Positions 8,965 to 18,006 are shown, counted from the first letter of the stretch. The stretch: 64,000 bases of DNA from Leyella lascolaii (GCF_900079775.1 NZ_LT556036.1:497234-561233), one strand, 5' to 3'. Numbers and translations are program-made. Notes: generated by a model from the letters alone, not told the origin.

Positions 8965-9699
8965 ATGACAAACAGATATTTTGTTTATCTGTCATATGAC
9001 GGTACGTCATATCATGGATGGCAGATTCAGCCAAACGGCAAGTCGGTACAGGAAACCTTGCAGAATGCGTTGTCTTTGATTTTACGTAGCGACATTTCTG
9101 TTGTTGGAGCCGGACGTACTGATACTGGAGTACATGCCCGACTGATGGTTGCACATTTCGACACAGACATTACTTTCGATGAAGAAAATCTTGCATATAA
9201 GTTGAACCGTATACTCCCGCCAGACATCTCGGTTTCAAGAATAGAACAGGTGCATGGCGATATGCATGCACGCTTCAGTGCAAAATCGCGTACATACCAC
9301 TATTATGTACATACACAAAAGGATCCGTTTTGCAGAAATTACTCCTGTGAGCTGCATTATAATCTGGATTTTAAAAAGATGAATGAGGCAGCCCGACACT
9401 TGCTTGATATAGACGACTTCGGGGCTTTTTGCAAAAGCCATTCCGATGTAAAGACTACCCTATGTAAGGTTTATGAGGCAGAGTGGATATGCGACGGCTC
9501 CTATAGATGGCATTTCCGTATTACTGCAAACCGTTTTCTAAGAAACATGGTAAGGGCGGTGGTCGGCACTCTGATTGATGTCGGGCGTAACAGAATAACG
9601 TTGTCTGAGTTTGATGACATAGTCGCCGGGCGTAACCGTTCCGCAGCCGGTGAGAGTATGCCCGGGAATGCACTGTTTCTTGAGAATGTCGAATATTAG
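8965..9699 (+). CDS. truA: tRNA pseudouridine(38-40) synthase TruA
   Basis: TruA converts uridines 38-40 of the tRNA anticodon stem to pseudouridine. The 244-residue protein has the family's normal length. The catalytic motif GRTDTGVHA lies near residues 50-58, with Asp 53 as nucleophile. YDGTSYHGWQIQPNGKSVQ at the N terminus and FLRNMVRAVVGTLIDVGR near the C terminus are signature segments. The start ATG is 2 bp after the stop of the Spy-like gene, so truA is probably read from the same transcript as the ECF sigma cluster. Confidence 0.97.
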   Translation: MTNRYFVYLSYDGTSYHGWQIQPNGKSVQETLQNALSLILRSDISVVGAGRTDTGVHARLMVAHFDTDITFDEENLAYKLNRILPPDISVSRIEQVHGDMHARFSAKSRTYHYYVHTQKDPFCRNYSCELHYNLDFKKMNEAARHLLDIDDFGAFCKSHSDVKTTLCKVYEAEWICDGSYRWHFRITANRFLRNMVRAVVGTLIDVGRNRITLSEFDDIVAGRNRSAAGESMPGNALFLENVEY

Positions 9700-9726
9700 A
9701 ATACCAGCACTTTAAATTTTCTGTAT

Positions 9727-10644
9727 ATGTGGCTTTTCATGGCATTTGTATCAGCTGCGCTGTTGGGTTTTTATGATGTGTTCAAGAAAAAAGCCCTGTC
9801 TGGCAATGCTGTTCTCCCTGTACTGTTCATCAATACACTTATCTGCTCTCTGTTGTTTTTACCGTTTATTGTCATATCATCGGTATCCCCAATACTTGAA
9901 GAGACATCTTTTTATGTTCCGGTATGCGATTGGGAGTTTCATAAATTTGTTGTTCTGAAAAGTGTTATTGTGCTGACATCGTGGCTGTTTGGCTATTTTG
10001 CCATGAAACATCTGCCACTCACAATAGTGGGACCAATAAACGCTACCCGTCCGGTGATGGTTTTAGTGGGTGCGATACTGGTGTTTGGAGAGTCTCTGAA
10101 CATATACCAATGGATTGGTGTCATACTTGCAGTCATCTCTTTTTTCATGCTTAGCCGTAGCGGAAAGAAAGAGGGTCTTGATTTCGGGCACAATAAATGG
10201 ATTCTGTTTCTCATTCTTAGTGCGGTATTCGGTGCAATAAGCGGTCTTTATGATAAGTATCTTATGACATCGCAGGAACATGGAGGTGCCGGTTTGCCGC
10301 GAATGTTTGTACAGAGCTGGTATAATATATACCAGTGCATTATGATGGGATGCATGCTTATGCTGATATGGTGGCCGTTGCGCAAACGTACAACTCCTTT
10401 TCGCTGGCATTGGAGCATTATATTCATCAGTATTTTTTTAAGTGCCGCTGATTTCATATATTTCTATTCACTCAGCCTGACTGATTCTATGATTTCCATA
10501 GTTTCAATGGTAAGGCGCGGTAGTGTGGTTGTGAGCTTTTTGTTCGGTGCGCTGCTCTTTCATGAGAAGAATCTCAAGGGAAAAGCGGTTGACCTGTTGT
10601 TAGTGCTGTTGGGTATGGTATTCCTATATATAGGAAGCCGCTGA
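9727..10644 (+). CDS. EamA/DMT-family transporter
   Basis: The 305-residue protein has about ten predicted membrane helices in two EamA halves, the usual DMT plan. LPLTIVGPINATRPVMVLVGAILVFGESLN ends the first half; DSMISIVSMVRRGSVVVSFLFGALLFHEKNLKGKAVDLLLVLLGMVFLYIGS ends the second. The substrate cannot be told; DMT carriers export amino acids, nucleosides or other metabolites. It lies 27 bp after truA and is the last gene before a 1 kb non-coding gap. Confidence 0.87.
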   Translation: MWLFMAFVSAALLGFYDVFKKKALSGNAVLPVLFINTLICSLLFLPFIVISSVSPILEETSFYVPVCDWEFHKFVVLKSVIVLTSWLFGYFAMKHLPLTIVGPINATRPVMVLVGAILVFGESLNIYQWIGVILAVISFFMLSRSGKKEGLDFGHNKWILFLILSAVFGAISGLYDKYLMTSQEHGGAGLPRMFVQSWYNIYQCIMMGCMLMLIWWPLRKRTTPFRWHWSIIFISIFLSAADFIYFYSLSLTDSMISIVSMVRRGSVVVSFLFGALLFHEKNLKGKAVDLLLVLLGMVFLYIGSR

Positions 10645-10807
10645 CAAAGTGCATCAACCATGTAGTGACTTCAGCCATTGCGAGTGACGGATAAGGATTA
10701 TAAAAACTCATGCAGAATTATACTTTTAAATATGCATCCAAACATATTTGCAGTATTTAAAGTTTTTATCCATAGATGAATAGGGCGTCAAGGCTTGTTT
10801 TTCACTT

Positions 10808-10940
10808 GTTTGTCTGCTCTTCATCCTCTCCCCTACCGTTGCGTAGTCTTGATTCCCTATTTTTCCCGGTGAAACCCACTGTACATTTGATAAAAGCAGA
10901 AACCAATCCGCTTGACATCTGTACAAAATACGGATGAAAC
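10808..10940 (-). repeat. Dispersed degenerate repeat, copy C
   Basis: Read on the minus strand, this segment shares the word AGGATGAAGAGCAGACAA and the run of partly conserved blocks (ATTT.GTAC.G, GCGGATTGG, TCTGCTTTTATC, ATGTAC) with the inverted pair at 30706-30882 and 31433-31613. It is more diverged than those two are from each other. The minus strand reads through much of it without a stop. Confidence 0.55.
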
Positions 10941-11214
10941 CTATTGTTATATTCGGATAAAACATGGAAAAGCAAAAATGACTACAAGAATAAAGATGAA
11001 GAAAGATGACTCATATAAGCGGAAGCAGGTATCTCGCTAAATAGCAGTATAGTAGAAATAAATGGAAAATACGTATAGTGATAAGTCGCTGAGAATCGTT
11101 CAGAAGCAAACGGACAGCCGTCGGTCAATTTTATCCCATTTATTTGTCTGGATGTGCAATGTGTTGTATATCAGTATTTTGTTTGTTCTGTATCTTTAAA
11201 AGCTTGTTCATTCA

Positions 11215-11310
11215 TGCCGGAAAAGTCTTTTCCGGCACACAGGAAAGCCTCTATTAGCATGCTATAAAGGCTATATCGGAACATGACATAGCCTTTCCGG
11301 TGGCGGCAAG
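11215..11310. repeat. AAAGCCTTT-type repeat cluster
   Basis: Units GGAAAAGTCTTTTCCGG, GGAAAGCCTCTATTAGC, ATAAAGGCTATATCGG and ACATAGCCTTTCCGG are spaced about 20-25 bp apart. They match the clusters near 31.1 and 53.1 kb in unit and arrangement. Confidence 0.5.
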
Positions 11311-11642
11311 GAGTATTTATGACATGTAGAACAGAACCTGATTCTACGCAAAAAGAACAGAAATTGCGACTTTTGGGCGAGAAAGACAACTCTGGACACG
11401 ACTTTTAATGGCATTCTGAGGGGAGAGTTCCTCCGGACGGACTATGTGTCATAATCCATTCATTTCTCTTTTGCACAAATATTTTGTCAATATTTTTTAC
11501 TACAGGTATCACCGTATATACTATGCATTTTTAATCCAAATATCTGCTTATAGAAAATATGATATACATAAAAGCTTATGTCTCTTTCCGCTGATATTCT
11601 GTTAATATGATATAATTATGGGTGACATGAAAATATTTTTTG

Positions 11643-11651
11643 TATTTTTGT
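11643..11651 (+). promoter_or_regulatory. -7 box of the serS promoter
   Basis: TATTTTTGT matches TAnnTTTG and lies 40 bp before the serS ATG, downstream of an AT-rich stretch. Confidence 0.55.
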
Positions 11652-11691
11652 AAGTTGTTAATATGTATCTGATTTTTTAAATTTACAGCAC

Positions 11692-12981
11692 ATGCTTACA
11701 CTTAAACTCATAAACGAGGAGACAGAACGTGTTATTAAGGGATTAAAGAAAAAACACTTTGAGAATGCTGAAGACGCCATCGCTGAAGTCATAGAAACAG
11801 ACCGGCGCCGGCGCGAAGCCCAGCAGAAACTGGACAGTAATCTTTCTGAGACAAAAAAACTGTCTGCACGCATCGGAATGCTGATGAAAGACGGCAAAAA
11901 AGATGAGGCGGAGGAAATAAAGAAAAATGTCACAGCTCTTAAAGAGATAAGCAAACAACTGGAGGCAGAAAAAGCCCAATGTGAGAAAGACCTCACCTTG
12001 CAGCTTTGCTCCATACCAAACATACCAAATGATGATGTGCCGGAAGGACGTGACGCAAGTGACAATGTAGTGGTGAAGGAAGGAGGCTGCATGCCTGAAT
12101 TGCCGGAGGATGCGTTATGCCACTGGGATCTATGCAAGAAATTCAATCTCATAGATTTTGATCTCGGAGTTAAAATCACCGGAGCCGGATTCCCTGTATA
12201 TATAGGTAAGATGGCACGTTTTCAGAGAGCTCTTGAGGCATTTTTCCTTGAAGAGGCACGCAAGAGCGGATATCTGGAGGTTCAACCCCCATACGTGGTA
12301 AACGAGGCTTCCGGGTATGGTACCGGACAGTTACCAGATAAAGAGGGACAGATGTATCATTGCAATCTTGACAATCTGTATCTCATTCCTACGGCAGAGG
12401 TTCCTGTAACAAATATATTCCGCGACGAGATTCTTGACGAGAAAGATCTTCCTATAAAAAGATGTGCTTATTCCGCATGCTTCCGCCGTGAAGCCGGATC
12501 GTATGGTAAAGACGTGAGGGGACTGAACCGTTTGCATCAATTTGACAAGGTTGAGATAGTACGCATAGACACGCCGGAGCATTCATATCAGTCGCTTGAC
12601 GAGATGCTTGCTCATGTTGAGGGACTTTGTAAGAAGCTGGAACTCCCCTATCACATCCTGCGTCTTTGCGGAGGTGATATGAGTTTTACTTCTGCAATAT
12701 GCTACGACTTTGAGGTTTGGAGCGCAGCTCAGAAGAAGTGGCTTGAAGTCTCATCTGTATCAAACTTCGAAAGCTATCAGGCAAACCGTCTGCACTGCAG
12801 ATATCGTAAGGCTGACACAAAGAAGATAGAACTGTGCCATACTCTCAACGGTTCCGCTCTTGCTCTGCCGAGAATTGTCGCTACAATTCTTGAAAACAAC
12901 CAGACGCCGGATGGAATAAGGGTGCCAAAGGCATTGGTGCCGTATTGCGGTTTCGACATGATAGACGATAATAACTTCTGA
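11692..12981 (+). CDS. serS: Seryl-tRNA synthetase
   Basis: The enzyme charges tRNA-Ser and also tRNA-Sec where present. The 429-residue protein has the standard two parts: an N-terminal antiparallel coiled-coil arm (about residues 25-105, dense in Lys and Glu) that grips the long variable arm of tRNA-Ser, and a class II catalytic core. TAEVPVTN, the motif 2 segment CFRREAGSYGKDVRGLNRLHQFDKVE, and motif 3 NGSALALPRIVATILEN are all present. The last matches the family, with Ala in place of the more usual Gly-Leu. The gene stands alone between a promoter at 11643 and a hairpin at 13004. Confidence 0.98.
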   Translation: MLTLKLINEETERVIKGLKKKHFENAEDAIAEVIETDRRRREAQQKLDSNLSETKKLSARIGMLMKDGKKDEAEEIKKNVTALKEISKQLEAEKAQCEKDLTLQLCSIPNIPNDDVPEGRDASDNVVVKEGGCMPELPEDALCHWDLCKKFNLIDFDLGVKITGAGFPVYIGKMARFQRALEAFFLEEARKSGYLEVQPPYVVNEASGYGTGQLPDKEGQMYHCNLDNLYLIPTAEVPVTNIFRDEILDEKDLPIKRCAYSACFRREAGSYGKDVRGLNRLHQFDKVEIVRIDTPEHSYQSLDEMLAHVEGLCKKLELPYHILRLCGGDMSFTSAICYDFEVWSAAQKKWLEVSSVSNFESYQANRLHCRYRKADTKKIELCHTLNGSALALPRIVATILENNQTPDGIRVPKALVPYCGFDMIDDNNF

Positions 12982-13003
12982 TTTGGAATCCTTCTCACAA
13001 TAG

Positions 13004-13040
13004 CCGTATATTGCAAATCTCTCTGATTTGCAATATACGG
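13004..13040. terminator. Perfect 16-bp hairpin after serS
   Basis: Arms CCGTATATTGCAAATC (13004-13019) and its exact reverse complement (13025-13040) enclose the loop TCTCT. It has no T tract on either side, so it may act as a terminator only partly, or serve as an mRNA 3'-end stabiliser. Confidence 0.65.
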
Positions 13041-13076
13041 AATGTCTCCGACCGGCAGTCTGCATCATAATCAGAT

Positions 13077-15467
13077 ATGCCAGAACAAAACAAATACAAT
13101 AACATTTCACACTTTATGAACAAAATTCTCCGTAAAGAACAATTTTCAGAAAATGTATTTTTATTTGAAATAGAGGCACCGCTGATTGCAAAAAGCAGAA
13201 AGGCAGGCAATTTCATAATAATAAGAGTTGACAAGAACGGTGAGCGTATACCTCTCACCATTGCGGATGCGGACGTAAATAAGGGCACTATTACTATAGT
13301 TGTACAGCGCGTCGGACTGTCATCACAGAAACTTTGCGGGCTCAATGAAGGTGACGTCATTGCCGATGTTGTAGGTCCGCTTGGAAATCCTACACACATA
13401 GAAAACTTCGGAACTGTTGTGTGTGCGGGAGGTGGTGTCGGTGTTGCCCCGATGCTTCCGATAATCAGGGCTTTGAAAGCAGCGGGAAACCGCGTTCTGT
13501 CTGTTATCGCCGGCAGAAACAAAGACCTCATAATACTTGAGAACGAGGTAAGGGCAAGCAGTGACGAACTGATAATCATGACAGACGATGGCTCATATGG
13601 AGAAAAGGGGGTTGTTACAGTCGGTATTGAGACGTTTATCAAGCAGGAACATGTAGACAAGGTGTTTGCCATAGGTCCTCCTGTTATGATGAAATTCTGC
13701 TGCATGCTTACGCAGAAGTATAATATACCTACAGATGTCTCGCTAAATACGATCATGGTGGACGGAACCGGTATGTGCGGAGCATGCAGACTTACAATCG
13801 GAGGAAAGACAAAGTTTGTATGTATTGACGGTCCGGAATTTGACGGAGCTCTTGTTGATTGGGATGAGATGCTCAAGCGGATGGGCACCTTCAAAAGAGC
13901 GGAGCAAGAAGAGATGGAACACTATGAGCAGCATCTCAATAGTGTCAGCCCCGACATAAATGTCAGCACATCAAATATAAAAATGGATGTAGAGGCGACA
14001 TCGGAGACCATAGAGCAGCTTACTGACCGCAACTCTCAGTGGCGAAAAGACTTACGCGCTGCAATTAAAGCAAAAGACCGTATGGCAATACCTCGGGTTG
14101 TGATGCCGGAGCTCGATGCGGAATACCGTTCCCATACACGCACAGAAGAGGTGAACAAGGGACTTACAAAGGAAATGGCTATGACTGAGGCAAGAAGATG
14201 TCTGGACTGTGCAAGACCGTCTTGTGTCACCGGATGTCCGGTAAGCATCGATATTCCGTCCTTCATAAAGAACATAGAACGCGGACAGTTCATAGCAGCT
14301 GCCAAAGTATTGAAAAACACCTCGTCGCTTCCTGCCGTATGCGGCCGCGTTTGTCCACAGGAAAAACAGTGTGAAAGCAAGTGCGTGCACTTGAAGACTG
14401 GAGAACCGGCTGTCGCTATAGGATATTTGGAACGTTTTGCAGCCGATTATGAAAGAGAAAGCGGCAACATCGTACTTCCGGAAATAAAGCCTTCCAATGG
14501 TGCTAAAATAGCTGTGGTAGGCTCCGGACCGGCAGGATTGAGCTTTGCGGGGGATATGGCTAAAAAGGGATATGAGGTTACCGTATTTGAGGCACTGCAT
14601 GAAATAGGAGGTGTGCTGAAATATGGAATTCCAGAATTCCGCCTGCCAAACAGAATTGTTGACGTTGAGATAGAAAATCTCAGGAAAATGGGAGTGGCTT
14701 TCATTACAGACTGTATAATAGGTAAGACTATTAGTATTGAACAATTGGAAAGTGAAGGCTTCAGAGGCATATTCATAGCATCAGGAGCCGGTCTTCCCAA
14801 CTTTATGGGCATACCGGGAGAAAACTCCATCAACATAATGTCCTCCAATGAATATCTCACACGTGTAAATCTTATGGACGCGGCAAATCCTTCAACAGAC
14901 ACACCTATAAATATAGGACACAATGTTCTTGTTGTGGGTGGCGGAAACACTGCCATGGATTCATGTCGCACTGCAAGACGTCTTGGTGGAAATGTGACAT
15001 TGGTGTACAGACGTTCGGAAAAAGAAATGCCCGCACGTTTGGAAGAAGTGAAACACGCAAAGGAAGAAGGGATAAAATTCATGACGCTACATAATCCTAT
15101 TGAATATATTGCCGACAAAAATGGTGCCGTAAAACAGGTAAGACTGCAAGAAATGAGGCTTTGCGAACCGGATGAGAGCGGTCGTCGTAGCCCGGAACCT
15201 ATACCCGGTGCGATTAAAACAATGGACATAGATCAGGTCATTGTCGCCGTAGGCGTCTCCCCCAACCCATTGGTTCCAAAATCTGTCAAAGGTCTTGAAC
15301 TTGGGCGTAAGAACACAATCGTCGTAAATGAGGAAATGCAAAGTTCACGTCCAGAAATATATGCAGGTGGAGATATTGTCAGAGGCGGAGCTACCGTAAT
15401 ACTCGCCATGGGTGACGGACGTCGTGCTGCCGACAATATGGATAAGCAGCTTTCCGGAATAAAATAA
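13077..15467 (+). CDS. Fused NfnAB-like enzyme (NAD-binding flavoprotein subunit + NADPH glutamate synthase small subunit)
   Basis: A single 796-residue chain joins two proteins that are separate in many anaerobes. The first 280 residues are a ferredoxin-NADP reductase-type FAD/NAD module with a [2Fe-2S] site around MCGACRLTIGGKTKFVC (near residue 232), as in DHOD-B PyrK and NfnA. Residues from about 330 are a GltD/NfnB-type module: 4Fe-4S cysteines in CLDCARPSCVTGCP and CGRVCPQEKQCESKC, an FAD fold VVGSGPAGLSFAGD, and an NADPH fold VVGGGNTAMDSCRTARRLGG. Such enzymes act as ferredoxin-dependent transhydrogenases in electron bifurcation, or as glutamate synthase partners; no gltB-type large subunit is nearby. 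An internal ATG at 13116 (MNKILRKEQFSENVF) fits the family start better and may be the true one. Confidence 0.9.
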   Translation: MPEQNKYNNISHFMNKILRKEQFSENVFLFEIEAPLIAKSRKAGNFIIIRVDKNGERIPLTIADADVNKGTITIVVQRVGLSSQKLCGLNEGDVIADVVGPLGNPTHIENFGTVVCAGGGVGVAPMLPIIRALKAAGNRVLSVIAGRNKDLIILENEVRASSDELIIMTDDGSYGEKGVVTVGIETFIKQEHVDKVFAIGPPVMMKFCCMLTQKYNIPTDVSLNTIMVDGTGMCGACRLTIGGKTKFVCIDGPEFDGALVDWDEMLKRMGTFKRAEQEEMEHYEQHLNSVSPDINVSTSNIKMDVEATSETIEQLTDRNSQWRKDLRAAIKAKDRMAIPRVVMPELDAEYRSHTRTEEVNKGLTKEMAMTEARRCLDCARPSCVTGCPVSIDIPSFIKNIERGQFIAAAKVLKNTSSLPAVCGRVCPQEKQCESKCVHLKTGEPAVAIGYLERFAADYERESGNIVLPEIKPSNGAKIAVVGSGPAGLSFAGDMAKKGYEVTVFEALHEIGGVLKYGIPEFRLPNRIVDVEIENLRKMGVAFITDCIIGKTISIEQLESEGFRGIFIASGAGLPNFMGIPGENSINIMSSNEYLTRVNLMDAANPSTDTPINIGHNVLVVGGGNTAMDSCRTARRLGGNVTLVYRRSEKEMPARLEEVKHAKEEGIKFMTLHNPIEYIADKNGAVKQVRLQEMRLCEPDESGRRSPEPIPGAIKTMDIDQVIVAVGVSPNPLVPKSVKGLELGRKNTIVVNEEMQSSRPEIYAGGDIVRGGATVILAMGDGRRAADNMDKQLSGIK

Positions 15468-15481
15468 TCGAGTCGATATAG

Positions 15482-15524
15482 AAATCTTTGCGGGATACAG
15501 AATAATCTGTCCTGCAAAGATTTT
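15482..15524 (+). terminator. Terminator of the NfnAB-like gene
   Basis: AAATCTTTGCGGGATACAGA pairs with TCTGTCCTGCAAAGATTT, with one bulge, and is followed by TTTT. It lies 15 bp after the stop codon and overlaps the earliest possible start (TTG 15523) of the next gene, which is one reason to prefer the ATG at 15562. Confidence 0.75.
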
Positions 15525-15561
15525 GCATACTATAAATCTCTACTTAACCATAACTTTTGAC

Positions 15562-17574
15562 ATGATGTTAACTGATAATCTAAAAACAGGAATCATTGTA
15601 ATTATATTATATCTGTTTTGTACACCGACATCGGCACAGACTGATACAACACAACCATGGGTAAAATATTTCGAGCAGCTTATTGATATTGAGGACATGG
15701 ATGACGAGAATGTCCAAAACATGTATGAGAGTCTTCTGTCTCTTTCTGAAAACAAAATCAATCTTAATAAAGCCACACGTGAAGACCTTGAACAAATAGT
15801 GTTTCTTACTCCCCAACAGATAGAGGAAATATCTGAATATATATACAAGTATGGTCCGGTACATACATGGGGAGAACTGGCAATGATAGAATCTCTGGAT
15901 GCGATAAGAAGACGGCTTCTGTCATATTTTGTATATATTGATTATGAAGAGAAAAAAGATTTTCCGACAATCGGCAACATCATTAAATATGGTAAAAATG
16001 ACTTTATCGCAGCAGTGAAGATACCAATGTACGAACGTAAAGGTGATAAAAACGGATTCATGGGGTATAAATACAAACATTGGTTCAGGTACACGTTCAA
16101 GTACGGTCAATACTTACAGGCTGGACTTACCGGATCACAAGATTCGGGAGAACCGTTTTTTGCTGGAAAAAACAGTATTGGATATGACTATTATTCATTT
16201 TATCTGTTAATACGTAAATTAGGAAAACTCAAGGCTTTGGCTGCAGGAAGATATCGTCTGAGGTTTGGAATGGGGCTCATTATGAACAATGACTTTTCAT
16301 TTGGGAAAATGGCTGCTTTTTCTACATACGGTTCAAATAATGTGGTAAGGGCACATTCATCACGGTCGGCTGCAAATTATTTGCAAGGGTGTGCCGCTAC
16401 ATATAACATAATAAAAGGACTTGATGTAACAGCCTTTGCTTCTTACAGAAATATTGATGCAACTCCTGGAAAAGAGCCGAACACGATAACTACTATTATA
16501 GAATCTGGTTACCATCGTACTCAAACAGAAATGTCGCATAAAAACAACACAAGTCACTCTCTTATTGGAGGGAATGTAAGGTATTTTAAAAGCGGATATC
16601 ACATCGCAATAACTTCTTTTTATACTTATCTGAATAAAAGGCTAAAGCCAAATGTCTCGCAGATATACAGACAGTTCTACCCTTCGGGAAAAAATTTCAC
16701 AAATACAAGTATAGACTATGGTTATACCGGTCACAAACTGTCTGTTGACGGTGAATCCGCAATAGACGGCAGGTTTTCACTGGCTACTATTAACCGCATT
16801 ATGTACCAGCCGATAAGCGAACTTTCATTAACATTGCTTCAACGTTTTTATTCATATAAATTCAGAACCTTGTTCGGACAGTGCTTTAATGACGGAGGGC
16901 GTATACAAAACGAAAGTGGAATTTATATGGGTGTGAACTGGACTCCGTCTTCAGACTTTTCTATAATGTATTATTTTGATTATGCCTACTTTCCATGGGC
17001 TAAATATCAGACAAGCACATCTTCGCATTCTATAGATAATTTTATATCCGGAGCTTTCAGACATAACGGTTTTTATTTAACTTCCCGTTATAGACTCAGA
17101 TTGAGACAGAAAGATAACGCCAGCAAAAATTCTCTTATACAAAAAACAGAACACAGAGGTAGAATATCGTGTGGATATGACAATGAGAGATGGCATTATG
17201 GCGTACAATGTGATGTAGCTGACAGCAAGACTGAAGATAATAGTTTTGGTTGGATGGTTTCACAGAATATAGGATACAAATACAGGATGATTAACGCAAA
17301 TATGGCATTCGGATACTTTGATACAGACAACTATGACAGCAGAATATATTGTTATGAGAAAGGTCTGCTATACAGTTTCTCTTATCCGAGTTATTATGGA
17401 AACGGAATACGGTATTCTATATATATTCGTACTGACATAAAAAATAAGATAATGATAATATGTAAGTTCGCATCCACAAAATATTTTGACAGAAAAAAGA
17501 TTTCATCATCTTATCAGGAGGTCGACGGTTCTTCAATGAGTGACATAGAGGCTCAATTAAGATGGAAATTTTAA
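15562..17574 (+). CDS. Exported helix-hairpin-helix / outer-membrane-like protein
   Basis: From ATG 15562 this is 670 residues with a signal peptide (KTGIIVIILYLFCTPTSAQ). After a short acidic linker comes a ComEA-type helix-hairpin-helix segment (INLNKATREDLEQIVFLTPQQ, then ISEYIYKYGPVHTWGELAMI). The remaining 500 residues alternate aromatic and polar residues in short strands (for example GLIMNNDFSFGKMAAFSTYG, then YRLRLRQKDNASKN) and end in the aromatic LRWKF, as outer-membrane beta barrels do. Homologues are common in Bacteroidetes as helix-hairpin-helix domain proteins of unknown role. The helix-hairpin-helix motif may bind DNA or another partner at the cell surface; this is inference. 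Confidence 0.82.
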   Translation: MMLTDNLKTGIIVIILYLFCTPTSAQTDTTQPWVKYFEQLIDIEDMDDENVQNMYESLLSLSENKINLNKATREDLEQIVFLTPQQIEEISEYIYKYGPVHTWGELAMIESLDAIRRRLLSYFVYIDYEEKKDFPTIGNIIKYGKNDFIAAVKIPMYERKGDKNGFMGYKYKHWFRYTFKYGQYLQAGLTGSQDSGEPFFAGKNSIGYDYYSFYLLIRKLGKLKALAAGRYRLRFGMGLIMNNDFSFGKMAAFSTYGSNNVVRAHSSRSAANYLQGCAATYNIIKGLDVTAFASYRNIDATPGKEPNTITTIIESGYHRTQTEMSHKNNTSHSLIGGNVRYFKSGYHIAITSFYTYLNKRLKPNVSQIYRQFYPSGKNFTNTSIDYGYTGHKLSVDGESAIDGRFSLATINRIMYQPISELSLTLLQRFYSYKFRTLFGQCFNDGGRIQNESGIYMGVNWTPSSDFSIMYYFDYAYFPWAKYQTSTSSHSIDNFISGAFRHNGFYLTSRYRLRLRQKDNASKNSLIQKTEHRGRISCGYDNERWHYGVQCDVADSKTEDNSFGWMVSQNIGYKYRMINANMAFGYFDTDNYDSRIYCYEKGLLYSFSYPSYYGNGIRYSIYIRTDIKNKIMIICKFASTKYFDRKKISSSYQEVDGSSMSDIEAQLRWKF

Positions 17575-17660
17575 GGGACGCAATAAAAAACTCATAATGT
17601 ATTTACAGAAAATTCACATTTATTTTAATAATATAGATATGTCCGCAACTTTTTTTACTT

Positions 17661-17668
17661 TAATTTTG
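17661..17668 (+). promoter_or_regulatory. -7 box before DUF4491-rlmH
   Basis: TAATTTTG matches the -7 consensus exactly and lies 33 bp before the ATG of the DUF4491 gene. Confidence 0.6.
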
Positions 17669-17700
17669 TATCGGATAAAATAATACAAAAAAATCACGAA

Positions 17701-18006
17701 ATGGAATTATATTACGCAGGTATAGTAATTGCTATATGCACGTTCTTAATTATTGGAATGTTTCATCCTATTGTAATAAAGGTTGAATACTATTATGGTA
17801 CAAAACCTTGGTGGTTGTTTCTACTCGTTGGAATTGTATGTATTATATTTGCATTATTTATTGAGAACATTCTTCTGTCATCTGTTCTTGGGGTGTTTGG
17901 CGCATCATCATTGTGGAGTATTGGTGAGCTGTTTGAACAGCGCAAAAGAGTAAAAAAAGGCTGGTTTCCCATGAACCCTAAACGAGCAGGTGAGTATGAG
18001 AATTAA
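17701..18006 (+). CDS. DUF4491 family membrane protein
   Basis: The 101-residue protein has three predicted membrane helices (about residues 4-26, 37-56 and 58-75). The segments GMFHPIVIKVEYYYGTKPWW and LGVFGASSLWSIGELFEQ, with the end RVKKGWFPMNPKR, are characteristic of DUF4491, a Bacteroidetes family of unknown function. It overlaps the start of rlmH (rlmH ATG at 17996), a pairing usual in the phylum, so translation of the two is probably coupled. Confidence 0.88.
   Translation: MELYYAGIVIAICTFLIIGMFHPIVIKVEYYYGTKPWWLFLLVGIVCIIFALFIENILLSSVLGVFGASSLWSIGELFEQRKRVKKGWFPMNPKRAGEYEN

Larger units (their letters stand above)
10645..11691. other. Non-coding gap with decayed repeats
   Basis: About 1 kb without a supportable gene. 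Its first part holds one copy of a dispersed degenerate repeat (10808-10940, minus sense). A second part (about 11210-11310) holds AAAGCCTTT-type units. Two ORFs of 72-79 codons on the minus strand lie within these repeats and have no gene-like features, so I leave them out. The last 100 bp are AT-rich and contain the serS promoter. Confidence 0.7.

Noticed and set aside
10726-10965. 79-codon minus-strand ORF in the 10.6-11.7 kb gap
   Set aside because: It covers dispersed-repeat copy C, and its frame differs from the DEEQ-containing frame shared with copies A and B, so it is not the conserved coding frame if there was one.
15523-15562. TTG start for the helix-hairpin-helix protein
   Set aside because: It falls in the T run of the preceding terminator and puts 13 residues before the signal peptide; ATG 15562 gives a normal signal peptide.
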